A stretch of DNA of 64,000 nucleotides from Roseibium album (GCA_001404055.1 CXTY01000001.1:248001-312000); one strand, 5' to 3'; shown: positions 36,678-46,583, counted from the first letter of the stretch. Translations and numbers: made by a program. The notes: a model not told the origin generated them from the sequence alone.

Positions 36678-36797
36678 CCCAAGTCCAATTTTACTGAACT
36701 AGAGTTCACGCGTTGCAAGTGAAACCGGCTTCTCTACCAATCCTGACAGCGGAGATTTGCAAGGCCTGTTCACCAAGTTCCGAGTTGGAAGATAATC

Positions 36798-38441
36798 ATG
36801 AGACTATTTTCAGGTTTTCTGGCCGTGTTGGCTGTTTTTGCAACGTCTGCGAAAGCGCAAGAGCCAATCCTTCACGATGGTGAATTTGAATATTTGCGTG
36901 CGCAATTTGGAGAAAAATGGGCGGCGCAAGATATCGAAATCGATCAAAAACTGGCTGATATCCGGGCTGCCAATGGCGATAGACCGCCCAACATTCTTTA
37001 CATACTTATCGACGACGTGAGTTTCGGGCAGATGGGAACCCGTACATTGAACTACGTTACGGGTATCGATACGCCAAGCATCAACCAGCTGGCAAATGAG
37101 AGCATGTCGCTTATGCGCATGTACACCGAGCCATCCTGCACACCGACACGTACAGCCTTGCTGACAGGTCGCCATCCGGTCAGGGCAGGTGTTGATGAGG
37201 TCAAAGTTGCGCTGGTCGGCGAAGGACTCGCTTCCGGTGAAGTGACAATTGCCGAGATCTTGAAGGAAACAGGCTACAACACCGCCCACGTCGGAAAATG
37301 GCACCAGGGTGATATTGAACAGGCTTACCCGCATAACCAGGGATTTGATTGGGCTGCTTTTCCGCTTCACCAGCAGGTTCAACTGAGCCTGATGACAAAG
37401 GACGCCATGCAGGCCAACAATATGCTGGGCTACAACGCAACGGGGCAGTCAAACCAGTTCGCGCTTGATCAAAGGTTCAAACCGTATGGATTGGTAACAG
37501 GTGTCGAAGCAGAAGCTGGAGGCCTTGCTCGCGAGGTTGATATGGCGCCCGGCGAGGACTGGACGCAGGCAAAATACGAGGAAATGAATGAGCGTTACCA
37601 GCGTCAGATCCTTGAACAGCTTGAGCGTGTAGCAAGTGAAGACAAGCCGTTTTTCCTTCAGTATTGGCCGCTCTACCCTCTGAATTTCGTCTACCCTGAT
37701 CAGGCCATCTCGCGGAATGGTGGCTTTCATGCAGACAAGCTGCAGCTTTTGGATGGTTGGATCGGCGACTTGCTGGAAAAGGTCGATGATCTTGGCTTGA
37801 GAGACAACACCATCGTCGTACTGATGGCGGACAACGGGCTGATGTACCACTACGAGGGGACATCCGGTCTGAACCAGTTGATTTACCGTGGCGGCAAGAC
37901 GCAGCACCTTGAAGGTGGCGTTCGTACCGATGCATTTGTCCGGTGGCCCGGTGTTATCGAGCCTGGAAGTGCTGCCGGCGATATTGTCCACGTCTCGGAT
38001 CTTTTTACGACGTTTGCGCGAATTGCTGGCGCCACCGACTTGATCCCCCGCGACCGTGTAATCGACGGGGTTGACCAGACTGCACTTCTTCTTGAAGGCG
38101 AGGGCAATTCCCGTCGTGATTACGTCTATGTTTATGAAGGTCCTGTGCTTCGCTCCGTCGTGAAGCAGGAATACAAAATGCATCTGCCAGCGCCGGGGCA
38201 ACCGGGAGCAGCGGCACCGGTTTTCAACGTGTACCGGGACCCTCGCGAAGAGCATCCGTTGGTGGGCTACGCCCTTTGGTCGGGTGCTTCATTCCAAGAC
38301 ATGGTCAAACGCCATCAGATTACGATTGCGCAACACCCGCATCTCGCGCTCGGAAAAGGAGTGCCCTATGAGGGCATTGAAAACCTGCGCCCTGAAAGTG
38401 AGCTGGCGCGTGAGGTTTTCGCGAGCTGGCAAAAGAAATAG
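36798..38441 (+). CDS. Exported sulfatase (first of a pair)
   Basis: A 547-residue formylglycine sulfatase. A signal peptide ends near AKA (residue 20). An N-terminal extension of ~40 residues (HDGEFEYLRAQFGEKWAAQD…) precedes the metal motif NILYILIDDVSFG. The signature CTPTR has Cys114 as the predicted formylglycine, then TGRHP, GKWHQGD, MADNG and FRGGKT-like (YRGGKTQHLEGG) segments. The substrate is unknown. It is closely similar to the sulfatase two genes downstream, including the extension. A hairpin after the stop separates it from the DUF3179 gene. Maturation requires a formylglycine-generating enzyme, not seen in this window. Confidence 0.9.
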   Translation: MRLFSGFLAVLAVFATSAKAQEPILHDGEFEYLRAQFGEKWAAQDIEIDQKLADIRAANGDRPPNILYILIDDVSFGQMGTRTLNYVTGIDTPSINQLANESMSLMRMYTEPSCTPTRTALLTGRHPVRAGVDEVKVALVGEGLASGEVTIAEILKETGYNTAHVGKWHQGDIEQAYPHNQGFDWAAFPLHQQVQLSLMTKDAMQANNMLGYNATGQSNQFALDQRFKPYGLVTGVEAEAGGLAREVDMAPGEDWTQAKYEEMNERYQRQILEQLERVASEDKPFFLQYWPLYPLNFVYPDQAISRNGGFHADKLQLLDGWIGDLLEKVDDLGLRDNTIVVLMADNGLMYHYEGTSGLNQLIYRGGKTQHLEGGVRTDAFVRWPGVIEPGSAAGDIVHVSDLFTTFARIAGATDLIPRDRVIDGVDQTALLLEGEGNSRRDYVYVYEGPVLRSVVKQEYKMHLPAPGQPGAAAPVFNVYRDPREEHPLVGYALWSGASFQDMVKRHQITIAQHPHLALGKGVPYEGIENLRPESELAREVFASWQKK

Positions 38442-38447
38442 GACAAC

Positions 38448-38474
38448 CGCCTGCCGTGGTTTGCCCGGCAGGCG
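38448..38474 (+). terminator. Hairpin after the first sulfatase
   Basis: CGCCTGCCG (38448-38456) pairs perfectly with CGGCAGGCG (38466-38474) around a nine-base loop and is followed by a T-rich TATCTTCTT. It is probably an intrinsic terminator or attenuator. The DUF3179 gene starts about 190 bases further on. Confidence 0.7.
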
Positions 38475-38661
38475 TATCTTCTTGGCTCAGAATTGGCTGA
38501 CTACGAGCTTTGAGAAATTGCCATTCACCGGTTTGGAACCTTTGAGCTCGGTATTGCGTTTCAGCTTGAATGGAATTTCTCGCAGTAAATGATGAAAAAA
38601 TAAAATTACCTCGAGGCAATTCCTATTGTAGGCTTCGAAAAAGTCAGCGTGTTTTGGGTGA

Positions 38662-39909
38662 ATGGATACAATGTTTGGTTCATTGCTTTTCTATCTTGGA
38701 TTTGCCGTAACACTTTCTATTGGCTTTCTTTATTTCCGTGATCTCGGCGACGTCAGCCAGATGGTTCTGCAGGTCAAACGGACCAACATGGTGCGTTTCA
38801 TTCGCAATGAATATAGGCTGATTGGAATTGGTCTGGGCGCTGCGGCGATCATGACAGTTGCGCATTTCGGTCTGGGCGGCGGTCCGTTCTGGCTTTGGCT
38901 GACAGCCATCCTGCTGGTCATCCTTCTTTATGGATTTCCCTATGTCTGGGTGCATGTTGGTCTGAGAAACCAAAAAAATACTGCGAGATATTCTTCTGTT
39001 TCCGAAGCGCGCGAATGGGTCAGTCCTTCGAGCCCGGTTCTGGTCATTGAGAAAAATGGCGTCGCGCGCGCTCATCCGGATGCACAGATCATGCGCCCGC
39101 ATCTTGCTGGCAACGAAGAGGGACTAGATGGCGAAAACGTCATCATGACCTACTGCGCCATGGCCAATCTGGGGATCGGTTACACACCGGAGGTCGAGGG
39201 GCAGAAGCTCGATCTCGAGGTTCTTGCCCAACATGGCAACAATCTGATCTTGCGGGACAATGTAACAGGCGAACCGATCCAGCAGATTTACGGGTTCCGC
39301 GAAAAGGATGCTGAGGTCTCGGCAGATGGATCGTCCTGTCCGTTGAGACCTGGCCTCTCCATGAAGCCATGGCCGACTTTTCGGATGACTTTCCGGGGGT
39401 TTGAAAAGGCCTATCCGGATGGAATGGTGTTCATAAACAAACCGTCTTCGAACCCGATCCTGCGATTGTTTGACCTTGCGATCGAAACAATTTTTTCTTC
39501 CGAGATTTCACGCCAGCACCGTGTCAACGAACCAATCATAAAGAACATGATGCGCAAGGAAGACGGCCGCCTGCACAACAAGACCTATGTGTGGGGTGTC
39601 GATATCAATGGTGAGGCTGTGTGCTGGACTGATGACTTCGTCGTCGAGAACGGCGGTGTGGTCAATGCAGTTGTTGGCGGTCGCGCTCTGGTTGTCGCGT
39701 GGGACCCCAAGTACGAGAGCCTTGGTGTCTGGTGGAACGACACTGGCGAACCCGTCACCGAAACTGATTTCTTCGGCAAGACATCAAAGGGTCAGCTCAA
39801 GCGGGTCGAGAATGTTCGGCCTGGAATGTTCTGGCATGTCTGGTCTGAGTACTTTCCAAAGACTTCCATCAACCGCATTGGCGGTTCCGAGCAGAAAGCT
39901 GCTGCATAA
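38662..39909 (+). CDS. DUF3179 membrane protein
   Basis: A 415-residue protein. Hydrophobic helices near 5-25, 53-70 and 75-100 anchor it to the membrane. The rest matches the DUF3179 pattern (VLVIEKNGVARAHPDAQIMRPH…GENVIMTYCAMANLGIGYTPEVEG…LRDNVTGEPIQQIYG…). DUF3179 proteins have no established activity. The conserved TYC motif suggests a metal or redox site. It sits between two homologous sulfatases, 26 bases before the second, so a role in sulfatase substrate handling or maturation is possible but unproven. Confidence 0.82.
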   Translation: MDTMFGSLLFYLGFAVTLSIGFLYFRDLGDVSQMVLQVKRTNMVRFIRNEYRLIGIGLGAAAIMTVAHFGLGGGPFWLWLTAILLVILLYGFPYVWVHVGLRNQKNTARYSSVSEAREWVSPSSPVLVIEKNGVARAHPDAQIMRPHLAGNEEGLDGENVIMTYCAMANLGIGYTPEVEGQKLDLEVLAQHGNNLILRDNVTGEPIQQIYGFREKDAEVSADGSSCPLRPGLSMKPWPTFRMTFRGFEKAYPDGMVFINKPSSNPILRLFDLAIETIFSSEISRQHRVNEPIIKNMMRKEDGRLHNKTYVWGVDINGEAVCWTDDFVVENGGVVNAVVGGRALVVAWDPKYESLGVWWNDTGEPVTETDFFGKTSKGQLKRVENVRPGMFWHVWSEYFPKTSINRIGGSEQKAAA

Positions 39910-39935
39910 ATTCTAATAATTTGGAGGCGCAGAGA

Positions 39936-41615
39936 ATGTCAAAATGGGGAAAACTTGGAGGCGCGTTTTTAGCAGGCATGGTCACAGGACCGCTTCATGC
40001 TCAGGAAACGCCGATAATCCACGATGCTGAATTCTACATTCTCGAGGCCCAAAATGGTGAGGCCTGGGCTGCTGAAGATACGGAGATCGATGCCGAGCTG
40101 GCCGTGATAAACGAAAAAAACGGCGGTAAACCACCCAACATCTTTTACATCCTCATCGATGATATCGGGTTTGGTGATCTGGGCAGTGAAACACTGAATG
40201 CCATTCGTGGATACAAGACACCTGCGATCAACGAAATTGCCAGTGAAGGAATGCGGCTCGCTCGCATGTACACTGAACCGTCCTGCACCCCGACGCGTGT
40301 TGCGTTCATGACGGGCCGGCAACCCCACCGCAATGGCATGGGTAACACGCAGGTGGACATTTCTGGGTTTGGGTTGGCAGGCAAGGAGGTCACACTTGCC
40401 GAGGTGCTCTCAGAGGCAGGATACAACACCTCTCATGTCGGTAAGTGGCACATGGGTGATATCAAAGAATCCTGGCCAAATTTCCAAGGCTTTGACTACG
40501 CGGCATTTCCCATTCACCAGCAGGGTCAGTTGACCATCTTTCATGATGATGCGGCGAATGAAGAAGTGTCCATCGGGATAGGTGACAATAACTATGACGA
40601 CCGTTTCACCATGGATCGTTGGTTCAGGACGGATGCTTCCCGTCTGGTGACGGGATTGGAAGGTGTTCGAGATGAAAATGTTCGTGAAGTGGAGATGGAG
40701 CCAGGAGAACGCTGGACGGAAGCCAAATACCACGAAATGAATGTTCGGTATCAAAACCAAACGATGGAACAACTAAGGAAGCTGGCGGCTGAGGACAAAC
40801 CCTTCTTTCTTCAGTATTGGCCGCTCTATCCTCTGACCGGCCCGCGCACAACCACGGAAAACTACACCACGCCGAACGGTGGAATTTACGTGGAAAAAAT
40901 GAAGCTTGTCGATCAGTGGATCGGTGAACTCATGGCTGAAATGGACACTCTTGGAATCTCAGACAACACGATTGTTATCGTCATGGGTGACAATGGCCAC
41001 TTCACCAAATATTCCCCACAATCCGGTTACACTCCAATGATTTTCCGGGGTGGGAAAGGCTCGACCACCGAAGGTGGGGTCAGGGTTGATGCCTTTGTGC
41101 GTTGGCCGGGTGTGATTGAATCCAATTCGGTCGTTGGCGACATGGTACATGTCACCGATTTGTTCACCACGCTTGCGCGGCTTGCAGGCGCCAAGGACAA
41201 AATTCCAACAGACCGGATTATCGATGGTCTTGATCAAACCTCGTTATTGCTGAACGGTGAGGGAAAAGGTCGGCGCGATCATGTATTCCTCTATAACATC
41301 AACAAGCTAGAGGCGGTCATCAAGGAACAATACAAGCTCGCGATTCCTGGTGGCAGCATCGACAACGCAATTCTTGCGGACTTCTACGATCTCTTCAGAG
41401 ATCCGCAGGAGAAATACCCGGTTTCGACGGAAATAGGAGCCTGGGGCAGCGCCAAATTCGTGAACATGCTGCAACGTCATCTGATGCGCATGAAGAAGTA
41501 TCCGAGCGAGGGACCGGCAGTTGGAATGCCCTATGAGGGGGTTGAAAACCTGCGTCCTGAATCAATTGCAATGCGGGATGAGTTTCTGTTCATGCAGCAG
41601 ACACCGGAACGTTAG
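39936..41615 (+). CDS. Exported sulfatase (second of a pair)
   Basis: A 559-residue sulfatase homologous along its length to the first one. The ATG at 39936 has TTGGAGG eight bases upstream and gives a proper signal peptide ending HAQ. The extension HDAEFYILEAQNGEAWAAED is shared with the first enzyme. Key motifs are NIFYILIDDIGFGDLG, CTPTR with Cys117, TGRQP, GKWHMGD and MGDNGHF. It differs most in the loop after residue 190, which probably shapes the substrate site. It is co-directional with DUF3179 and the PafA-like phosphatase. The natural sulfate ester is unknown. Confidence 0.92.
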   Translation: MSKWGKLGGAFLAGMVTGPLHAQETPIIHDAEFYILEAQNGEAWAAEDTEIDAELAVINEKNGGKPPNIFYILIDDIGFGDLGSETLNAIRGYKTPAINEIASEGMRLARMYTEPSCTPTRVAFMTGRQPHRNGMGNTQVDISGFGLAGKEVTLAEVLSEAGYNTSHVGKWHMGDIKESWPNFQGFDYAAFPIHQQGQLTIFHDDAANEEVSIGIGDNNYDDRFTMDRWFRTDASRLVTGLEGVRDENVREVEMEPGERWTEAKYHEMNVRYQNQTMEQLRKLAAEDKPFFLQYWPLYPLTGPRTTTENYTTPNGGIYVEKMKLVDQWIGELMAEMDTLGISDNTIVIVMGDNGHFTKYSPQSGYTPMIFRGGKGSTTEGGVRVDAFVRWPGVIESNSVVGDMVHVTDLFTTLARLAGAKDKIPTDRIIDGLDQTSLLLNGEGKGRRDHVFLYNINKLEAVIKEQYKLAIPGGSIDNAILADFYDLFRDPQEKYPVSTEIGAWGSAKFVNMLQRHLMRMKKYPSEGPAVGMPYEGVENLRPESIAMRDEFLFMQQTPER

Positions 41616-41786
41616 AAAATTGGCCCTCGTGTCAACTGCGGGAAGTGAGCAGATTTTGAGTTTTTCCAAAGTTACACAAGATTAACACCGCCACAATGAG
41701 CGTCCTCATGGGAGTTGATGGAAACTCTCCATGGTGACGCTCCAATCCGATTTGAGCTGGGAATGTCCTGCCAAGAAGGACTGAAG

Positions 41787-43454
41787 ATGTTTCAAAAAAT
41801 CGTTGGCGCTGGGGTGTTGCTTGCAGGGGCACTTTTCTCTGCTCAGGTCTCTGCTACTGAGCCCAGACTGGTCCTTCAGCTCACCGTGGACGGCCTACGT
41901 GGAGACCTTCTTGAAAGATATCGTTCCAGGTTCGGTGAAGGTGGTTTCAAATACCTCCTGCAAGAAGGTGTCGTTTATACCAACGCCCAATACGATCACG
42001 CCAATACTGAGACAATTGTAGGTCACGCAACGCTTGCAACTGGGGCCCATCCTTCCGAACACGGTATGGTGGGAAATGTCTGGTATGACCGGGAGAGCGG
42101 GGAGCTCGCTTACAATATCGAAGACCCGCAGTATCCAATCCTGCCAACACGTGAGGAAGTCACCACAGGGGCACAGGTTGATCCGGCGCAGAAGCGTTCC
42201 CGGACCTCAGGCCGATCACCTGTCAGCTTGCTGGCAAGCTCCTTCGGTGATGAACTGTGGATCCATACTGCCGGTAAATCAAAGGTATTTGGTGTCTCGG
42301 GAAAAGACCGAAGTGCTGTTGCCATGGCGGGCCATGTTGGCAAGGCTTTTTGGTATTCGACGGACACTGGAGATTTCCAATCCTCAAAATACTATTTCGA
42401 TAACTATCCTGACTGGGTTGTTGATTGGAACTCCACAGGTCAGGCCAGAGAGCTCTCAGGAAAATCCTGGGCGCTGCTCAATGACCAGGCAACATATCTT
42501 CTGAAGGACGCTGATGATCGGGAATTCGAAACTGATCTGAAAGGGTATGGACGCGTGTTTCCCCATCCCTATGGAAGCATTGAAGACAAATTGTTTTTTA
42601 CGCGGGTGTTGGTGTCACCAGAGGGAGACCGACTGGCTGCAGATTTTGCGAAATCACTGATTACAGCGGAGCAGCTGGGGAAGGACGATGTTACGGACTA
42701 TCTCTCAGTCAGTTTTTCGAGCGTTGACGCTGTAAATCACTTCTTCGGGCCTTCGAGCCTGGAAAATGAAGATATCATTTTGCAACTCGACCGGACGCTT
42801 GCTGATTTCCTGTCGTTTGTTGATCAATCTGTTGGTCTTGAAGAAACGCTTGTGGTTTTGTCCGCAGATCACGGAATGCCCGAGGCGCCTGAAGTTCTTG
42901 CAGAACGTGGGATGGTTGTTGGTAGGCTTGATCCAGATGCGCTTTATGAGCTTTCTGAGAAACTCGCGCTCGAAAAGTTCGGCATCAAAGATGCTGTTAA
43001 ATCTTTCTTCCGCCCTTACGTCTACTTGAACGACAAAGCGATTGAGAATGCGGGTGTCGATCAAGTTGATGTTGAACGTGCGATTGCCGAGAGGCTTTCA
43101 AGACATGAAGGGATTGCAGTAGCCGTTTCAATGAAGGCGTTGCCGACGCAGACAGATACTCCAACGCTCAAGCGCATTCGAAACAACCATCATCCAATTC
43201 GCTCAGGTGACATTTACGTTGCTCAAGCGCCGTACTGGTTCTTGCAGGAAGGCGGCGTACTGGCTGTCATGCACGGGTCACCCTGGCGCTACGACACACA
43301 TGTTCCGGTTATTTTTGCTGGAGCAGGTTTAAAACCGGCAGTCGTGAACCGGCCAATTCGGATCGTTGATGTTGCACCAACCCTATCGGCTTTTGTTGGT
43401 GTCAAGCATCCGTCGTCTTCAAATGGATCGCCGCTCGTTGAAGTGCTCGACTAG
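41787..43454 (+). CDS. PafA-like exported alkaline phosphatase
   Basis: A 555-residue alkaline phosphatase-superfamily enzyme. The signal peptide ends at SAT. The metal motif is LTVDGLRGD. The nucleophile region NTETIVGHATLATGAHPSEHGMVGN contains Thr74/Thr76, one of which is the expected catalytic threonine, and the PafA-type Asn97 (GMVGNVWYD). GKDRSAV supplies the Lys and Arg that PafA uses to bind phosphate, and SADHGM provides further metal ligands. The start is chosen for its AAGGA box and signal peptide. It lies in the same direction 170 bases after the second sulfatase. It could release phosphate from the same or related ester substrates. Confidence 0.87.
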   Translation: MFQKIVGAGVLLAGALFSAQVSATEPRLVLQLTVDGLRGDLLERYRSRFGEGGFKYLLQEGVVYTNAQYDHANTETIVGHATLATGAHPSEHGMVGNVWYDRESGELAYNIEDPQYPILPTREEVTTGAQVDPAQKRSRTSGRSPVSLLASSFGDELWIHTAGKSKVFGVSGKDRSAVAMAGHVGKAFWYSTDTGDFQSSKYYFDNYPDWVVDWNSTGQARELSGKSWALLNDQATYLLKDADDREFETDLKGYGRVFPHPYGSIEDKLFFTRVLVSPEGDRLAADFAKSLITAEQLGKDDVTDYLSVSFSSVDAVNHFFGPSSLENEDIILQLDRTLADFLSFVDQSVGLEETLVVLSADHGMPEAPEVLAERGMVVGRLDPDALYELSEKLALEKFGIKDAVKSFFRPYVYLNDKAIENAGVDQVDVERAIAERLSRHEGIAVAVSMKALPTQTDTPTLKRIRNNHHPIRSGDIYVAQAPYWFLQEGGVLAVMHGSPWRYDTHVPVIFAGAGLKPAVVNRPIRIVDVAPTLSAFVGVKHPSSSNGSPLVEVLD

Positions 43455-43609
43455 TGGGGGAGAACGACCGCTTCTTCGGGGTGCTTCACCAGGCGTTTCA
43501 CGATTGAAAACATAATGTGGTTTGTTGCAACTGGCGCTTGACCAGTTGAGCATGCCTAAGGCTAACTAACGTTGCGAGAGGATCGCAATCCTTGAGAGGA
43601 GAGTTCGCT

Positions 43610-43909
43610 ATGAAAGTAAAATTGCTGTGTGCCGCCTTCGTCGGTTTTGCAATGGGGTATTCCGCGCCTGTCGACATCGCGGCGATCCAGGGCGGTGGGC
43701 CTTTGCTCGTCGGAGTTAGCGCTGCAAAAGCGCAAAATGCCGCCCGAAACACTGCTCGACGTACATCGCGCAGGACAACACGGCGGGTCAATCGGCGCCA
43801 ATCTGTTGCCGGATGTTCTCCTTACAATGCCTATTTTAATTGCGGCGGCGTTTACTACCGACCAGTCGTGGAAAATGGCGTGACCGTTTACATCGTTGTT
43901 AATCCGTGA
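43610..43909 (+). CDS. Small exported arginine-rich protein
   Basis: A 99-residue protein. The start at 43610 follows GAGAGGAGAG at 43594. The N-terminus is a signal-like hydrophobic segment (LLCAAFVGFAMGYSAP). A strongly basic stretch around residues 45-65 (repeats of the form RRTSRRTTRRVNRR) is followed by a short domain with two cysteines (GCSPYNAYFNCGG). Only 24 bases separate it from the next exported protein. No family recognised; the basic stretch may bind anionic surface polymers. Confidence 0.7.
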   Translation: MKVKLLCAAFVGFAMGYSAPVDIAAIQGGGPLLVGVSAAKAQNAARNTARRTSRRTTRRVNRRQSVAGCSPYNAYFNCGGVYYRPVVENGVTVYIVVNP

Positions 43910-43933
43910 CTGCCGCATTTTGGAGCCATAATC

Positions 43934-44359
43934 ATGAAAACTTCATTCAGTTTGTCTGCCTTGATTTTCAGCTTTTTTCTGTTTCTGTTCGGTCAATCCG
44001 CGTTCGCCCAGGGGCCTGTTGTCGGTGTGCTTGAAGCCTGTGAAACCGAAATCAGCACCTATTGTGCAGAGGTGACACCAGGCGACGGGCGCATTCTGTC
44101 GTGCATGTATGCTTATGAAGACAAAATCAGTGACGGTTGCGCTGCCTCAATCGTTGACTTGGCAGATGCTCTGGATTTCATGTTTGCCAACGCACGTGAA
44201 GCCATCGCGATTTGCGCTCCGGACATAGAAGCCAATTGCTCCAACGTTGAATTTGGTGGTGGCCGCGTGCTCACTTGCCTGAAGGAAAACGCTTCAAAGG
44301 TTTCCGCCGAGTGCCAGCCTGTCGTCAGTTCCTTTTCAGAGAAATTCGGTCTCGACTAG
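43934..44359 (+). CDS. Exported protein with GLG1-type cysteine-rich repeats
   Basis: A 141-residue secreted protein. A signal peptide ends at SAFA (~25). Two cysteine-rich repeats follow with the pattern C-x6-YC…GRILSCMYAYEDKISDGCAAS and C-x5-NC…GRVLTCLKENASKVSAEC, which match the FGF-receptor/GLG1 Cys-rich repeat found in eukaryotic Golgi glycoprotein 1 and in many alphaproteobacterial exported proteins. The bacterial role is unknown. It sits close behind the arginine-rich protein, probably in one transcript. Confidence 0.82.
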   Translation: MKTSFSLSALIFSFFLFLFGQSAFAQGPVVGVLEACETEISTYCAEVTPGDGRILSCMYAYEDKISDGCAASIVDLADALDFMFANAREAIAICAPDIEANCSNVEFGGGRVLTCLKENASKVSAECQPVVSSFSEKFGLD

Positions 44360-44580
44360 CGACACGGTAGACTGGTGCCATCTGACACACGTAAGCTGAA
44401 ATTGGGCCAGTTCTTTGGTGGTCTTGTGCTGTATCATGCGGTGAAAGGTGTTGCATATTCGCTATGCGGCGAAACTTACTGCTTTGCCGCTGGTGACGGA
44501 TACGCTGGTGTCGTTTTTGAATAATTGAAAGGCGACTCTGCCGGCATGGGACGGTCTTTTTGGGGGCGAGTGACAGCGTT

Positions 44581-45420
44581 ATGCAAATGTTGAGCAATCT
44601 TGGGAAAACAACTGCAACGTTGGGCGCACTCGTTTTGGCCGCCGGTCATGTTGTGACAGGTGTATTGGCGGCCGACCTTTCAACTGACCCGGTTGCAGCA
44701 CCACCACCTCCGGTCAATGAACGGATCGACCGGACCTGGGAGTTTCTGGTTGCGCCCTATTTTGTCGGTGCGAACATCACCGGAACGTCACGCATCGGGC
44801 GTTTGCCGAGCAGCGATCTTGATATCGGGACCAGCGATATTCTGGAAAACCTTCGTTTTGGTGCCATGATGAGGGCTGACGTTCTTTACCGGCAGAAGTT
44901 CGGCCTCATGTTGGATGTCGCCTATATGAACCTAGGCACCGCAACCGATACGCCACTGACCGGCGGAAGGGTGCGGGTCGGGGGTAGCCAGCTCATTCTT
45001 GAAACAATGCTGTTCTACCGCGCCTACAAGACCACCCAGTCTTCAATCGACATCTATGCAGGTGGTCGGTACTGGGACATTTCGTTGGATCTGGACGCAA
45101 CGGGGACAATTGCTGGAAACTTTGATATCAACCGGGGAGACAATTGGCTGGACCCCGTTATAGGCGTTCGCGCCTTCCACATGTTCAATGACAAATGGTC
45201 AGTGAGCGGGCGCGGTGACGTTGGTGGCTTCGGGGCAGGTTCTGACTTTTCCTGGAATGCGCAAGCCGGTGTCGGGTACCATTTCAACAAGACATGGTCT
45301 GCGCATCTTCAATACAAGGCGCTGTCTGTTGATTACGACAACAACAAGTCGGGGACAGCCAGATTTGCCTATGACACGATTACACATGGGCCGCTGATTG
45401 GCATAGCAGCACGTTTCTAG
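44581..45420 (+). CDS. Outer-membrane beta-barrel protein
   Basis: A 279-residue protein from the ATG at 44581; an in-frame TTG 21 bases earlier is an alternative. The signal peptide ends near VLAAD. The mature part shows alternating hydrophobic/aromatic strands (WEFLVAPYFVGANITG, FGLMLDVAYMNLG, IDIYAGGRYWDISLDLD, WSVSGRGDVGGFG, FSWNAQAGVGYHF) and ends in phenylalanine, the typical signal for outer-membrane barrel insertion. It resembles the alphaproteobacterial OmpA/opacity-like barrel group. A role as porin or structural barrel cannot be decided. Confidence 0.82.
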   Translation: MQMLSNLGKTTATLGALVLAAGHVVTGVLAADLSTDPVAAPPPPVNERIDRTWEFLVAPYFVGANITGTSRIGRLPSSDLDIGTSDILENLRFGAMMRADVLYRQKFGLMLDVAYMNLGTATDTPLTGGRVRVGGSQLILETMLFYRAYKTTQSSIDIYAGGRYWDISLDLDATGTIAGNFDINRGDNWLDPVIGVRAFHMFNDKWSVSGRGDVGGFGAGSDFSWNAQAGVGYHFNKTWSAHLQYKALSVDYDNNKSGTARFAYDTITHGPLIGIAARF

Positions 45421-45662
45421 ATTCTGGGTTTCTTTCAGGAAATCTTACGAATCCGCGTGTCTGTAGCTACATCTGGAACGATCGTTTTTCTCTCTTCGTT
45501 ACTCTTTCCATGGCGGTGCTGCTCGGCTAGGCTTCCATTGTCAATTTTACGATTCTAAGCGGTCGCTGTGTTGTTTCCGTCTTGATCGAAACGCTGCTCG
45601 CACCGCTCCACTGATTGCTCGTGTTTGAAAGACAGTGACTGTCTTTAGGGGGAATGGTCGAG

Positions 45663-46583
45663 GTGACTGCGCAAAGATTGTTCTACCGCTCGCTTAAGCC
45701 CATTCTGATTTCTGGAACAATTGGAACAACGCTTTTTCTGCAGGGCTGCGGTATTTCCGATGCACCTGTTCTCTTTCCAAAGGGTCCGATTGCGCTGGCT
45801 CAGAGGGATCTTCTGTTTACTGCCTTCGGCTTGATGATGATCGTGGCTATCCCCGCGATATTCCTGACATTCTATTTCGTGTGGCGCTATCGCCGCTCCA
45901 ATCAGGGGGTGAGCTATACACCCGACTGGGAAGGCTCCTGGAAAATCGAAACCGTTGTCTGGCTGGTCCCGGCGGCTATCATTGTTGTACTTGGCACTCT
46001 GGTGTGGGACTCGACGCACAATCTCGACCCCTACAAGGAGCTGGCAGCTGACAAGCCCGCTTTCAGGGTGCAAGCAGTCGCTCTCGACTGGAAATGGCTG
46101 TTCATCTATCCCGAGCTTGGTTTTGCCAGTGTCAATGAACTGGCGTTCCCGCAGGATCGGCCGCTTTCAATCGAGATTACCTCGGACACGGTGATGAATT
46201 CGCTGATGATCCCGGCGCTGGGCGGGCAGATTTACGCCATGGCAGGGATGCGAACTGAGATGAACCTGCTTGCCAGTGAACCGGGTGTCTTTAACGGACG
46301 GAACACAATGTTCTCCGGCGATGGCTTTTCAGATCAGCATTTCAAAGCGCATGCCATGAGTGAGGCAGATTTCACGACATGGAAAAAGAAGGTTTCGGAA
46401 TCTTCAGGTGTGTTGGACGCGAAATACTATCTTGATCTTCACGCGCAGAGCACGGCCAACCCTGTGACGTATTATTCGAGCTACGAACCAGGATTGTTCG
46501 ACCTCATCTTGCGTAAATACGCACCGGTCATGGGTCCTTATGAGAGCGAAGCGGCTGAACTTATTTGCAGGGGAGCTGCGTGA
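45663..46583 (+). CDS. cyoA: Cytochrome bo3 ubiquinol oxidase subunit II
   Basis: About 306 residues. A lipoprotein signal with lipobox LFLQGC (Cys acylated) is followed by two membrane helices and a periplasmic cupredoxin domain. That domain lacks the CuA cysteines, as expected for quinol oxidases. Conserved stretches include [30 protein letters not shown] and [14 protein letters not shown]. The AGGGGGA box at 45647-45653 is well spaced for the GTG at 45663 but abuts the ATG at 45654, so the GTG is preferred. First gene of cyoABCD. Confidence 0.95.
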   Translation: MTAQRLFYRSLKPILISGTIGTTLFLQGCGISDAPVLFPKGPIALAQRDLLFTAFGLMMIVAIPAIFLTFYFVWRYRRSNQGVSYTPDWEGSWKIETVVWLVPAAIIVVLGTLVWDSTHNLDPYKELAADKPAFRVQAVALDWKWLFIYPELGFASVNELAFPQDRPLSIEITSDTVMNSLMIPALGGQIYAMAGMRTEMNLLASEPGVFNGRNTMFSGDGFSDQHFKAHAMSEADFTTWKKKVSESSGVLDAKYYLDLHAQSTANPVTYYSSYEPGLFDLILRKYAPVMGPYESEAAELICRGAA

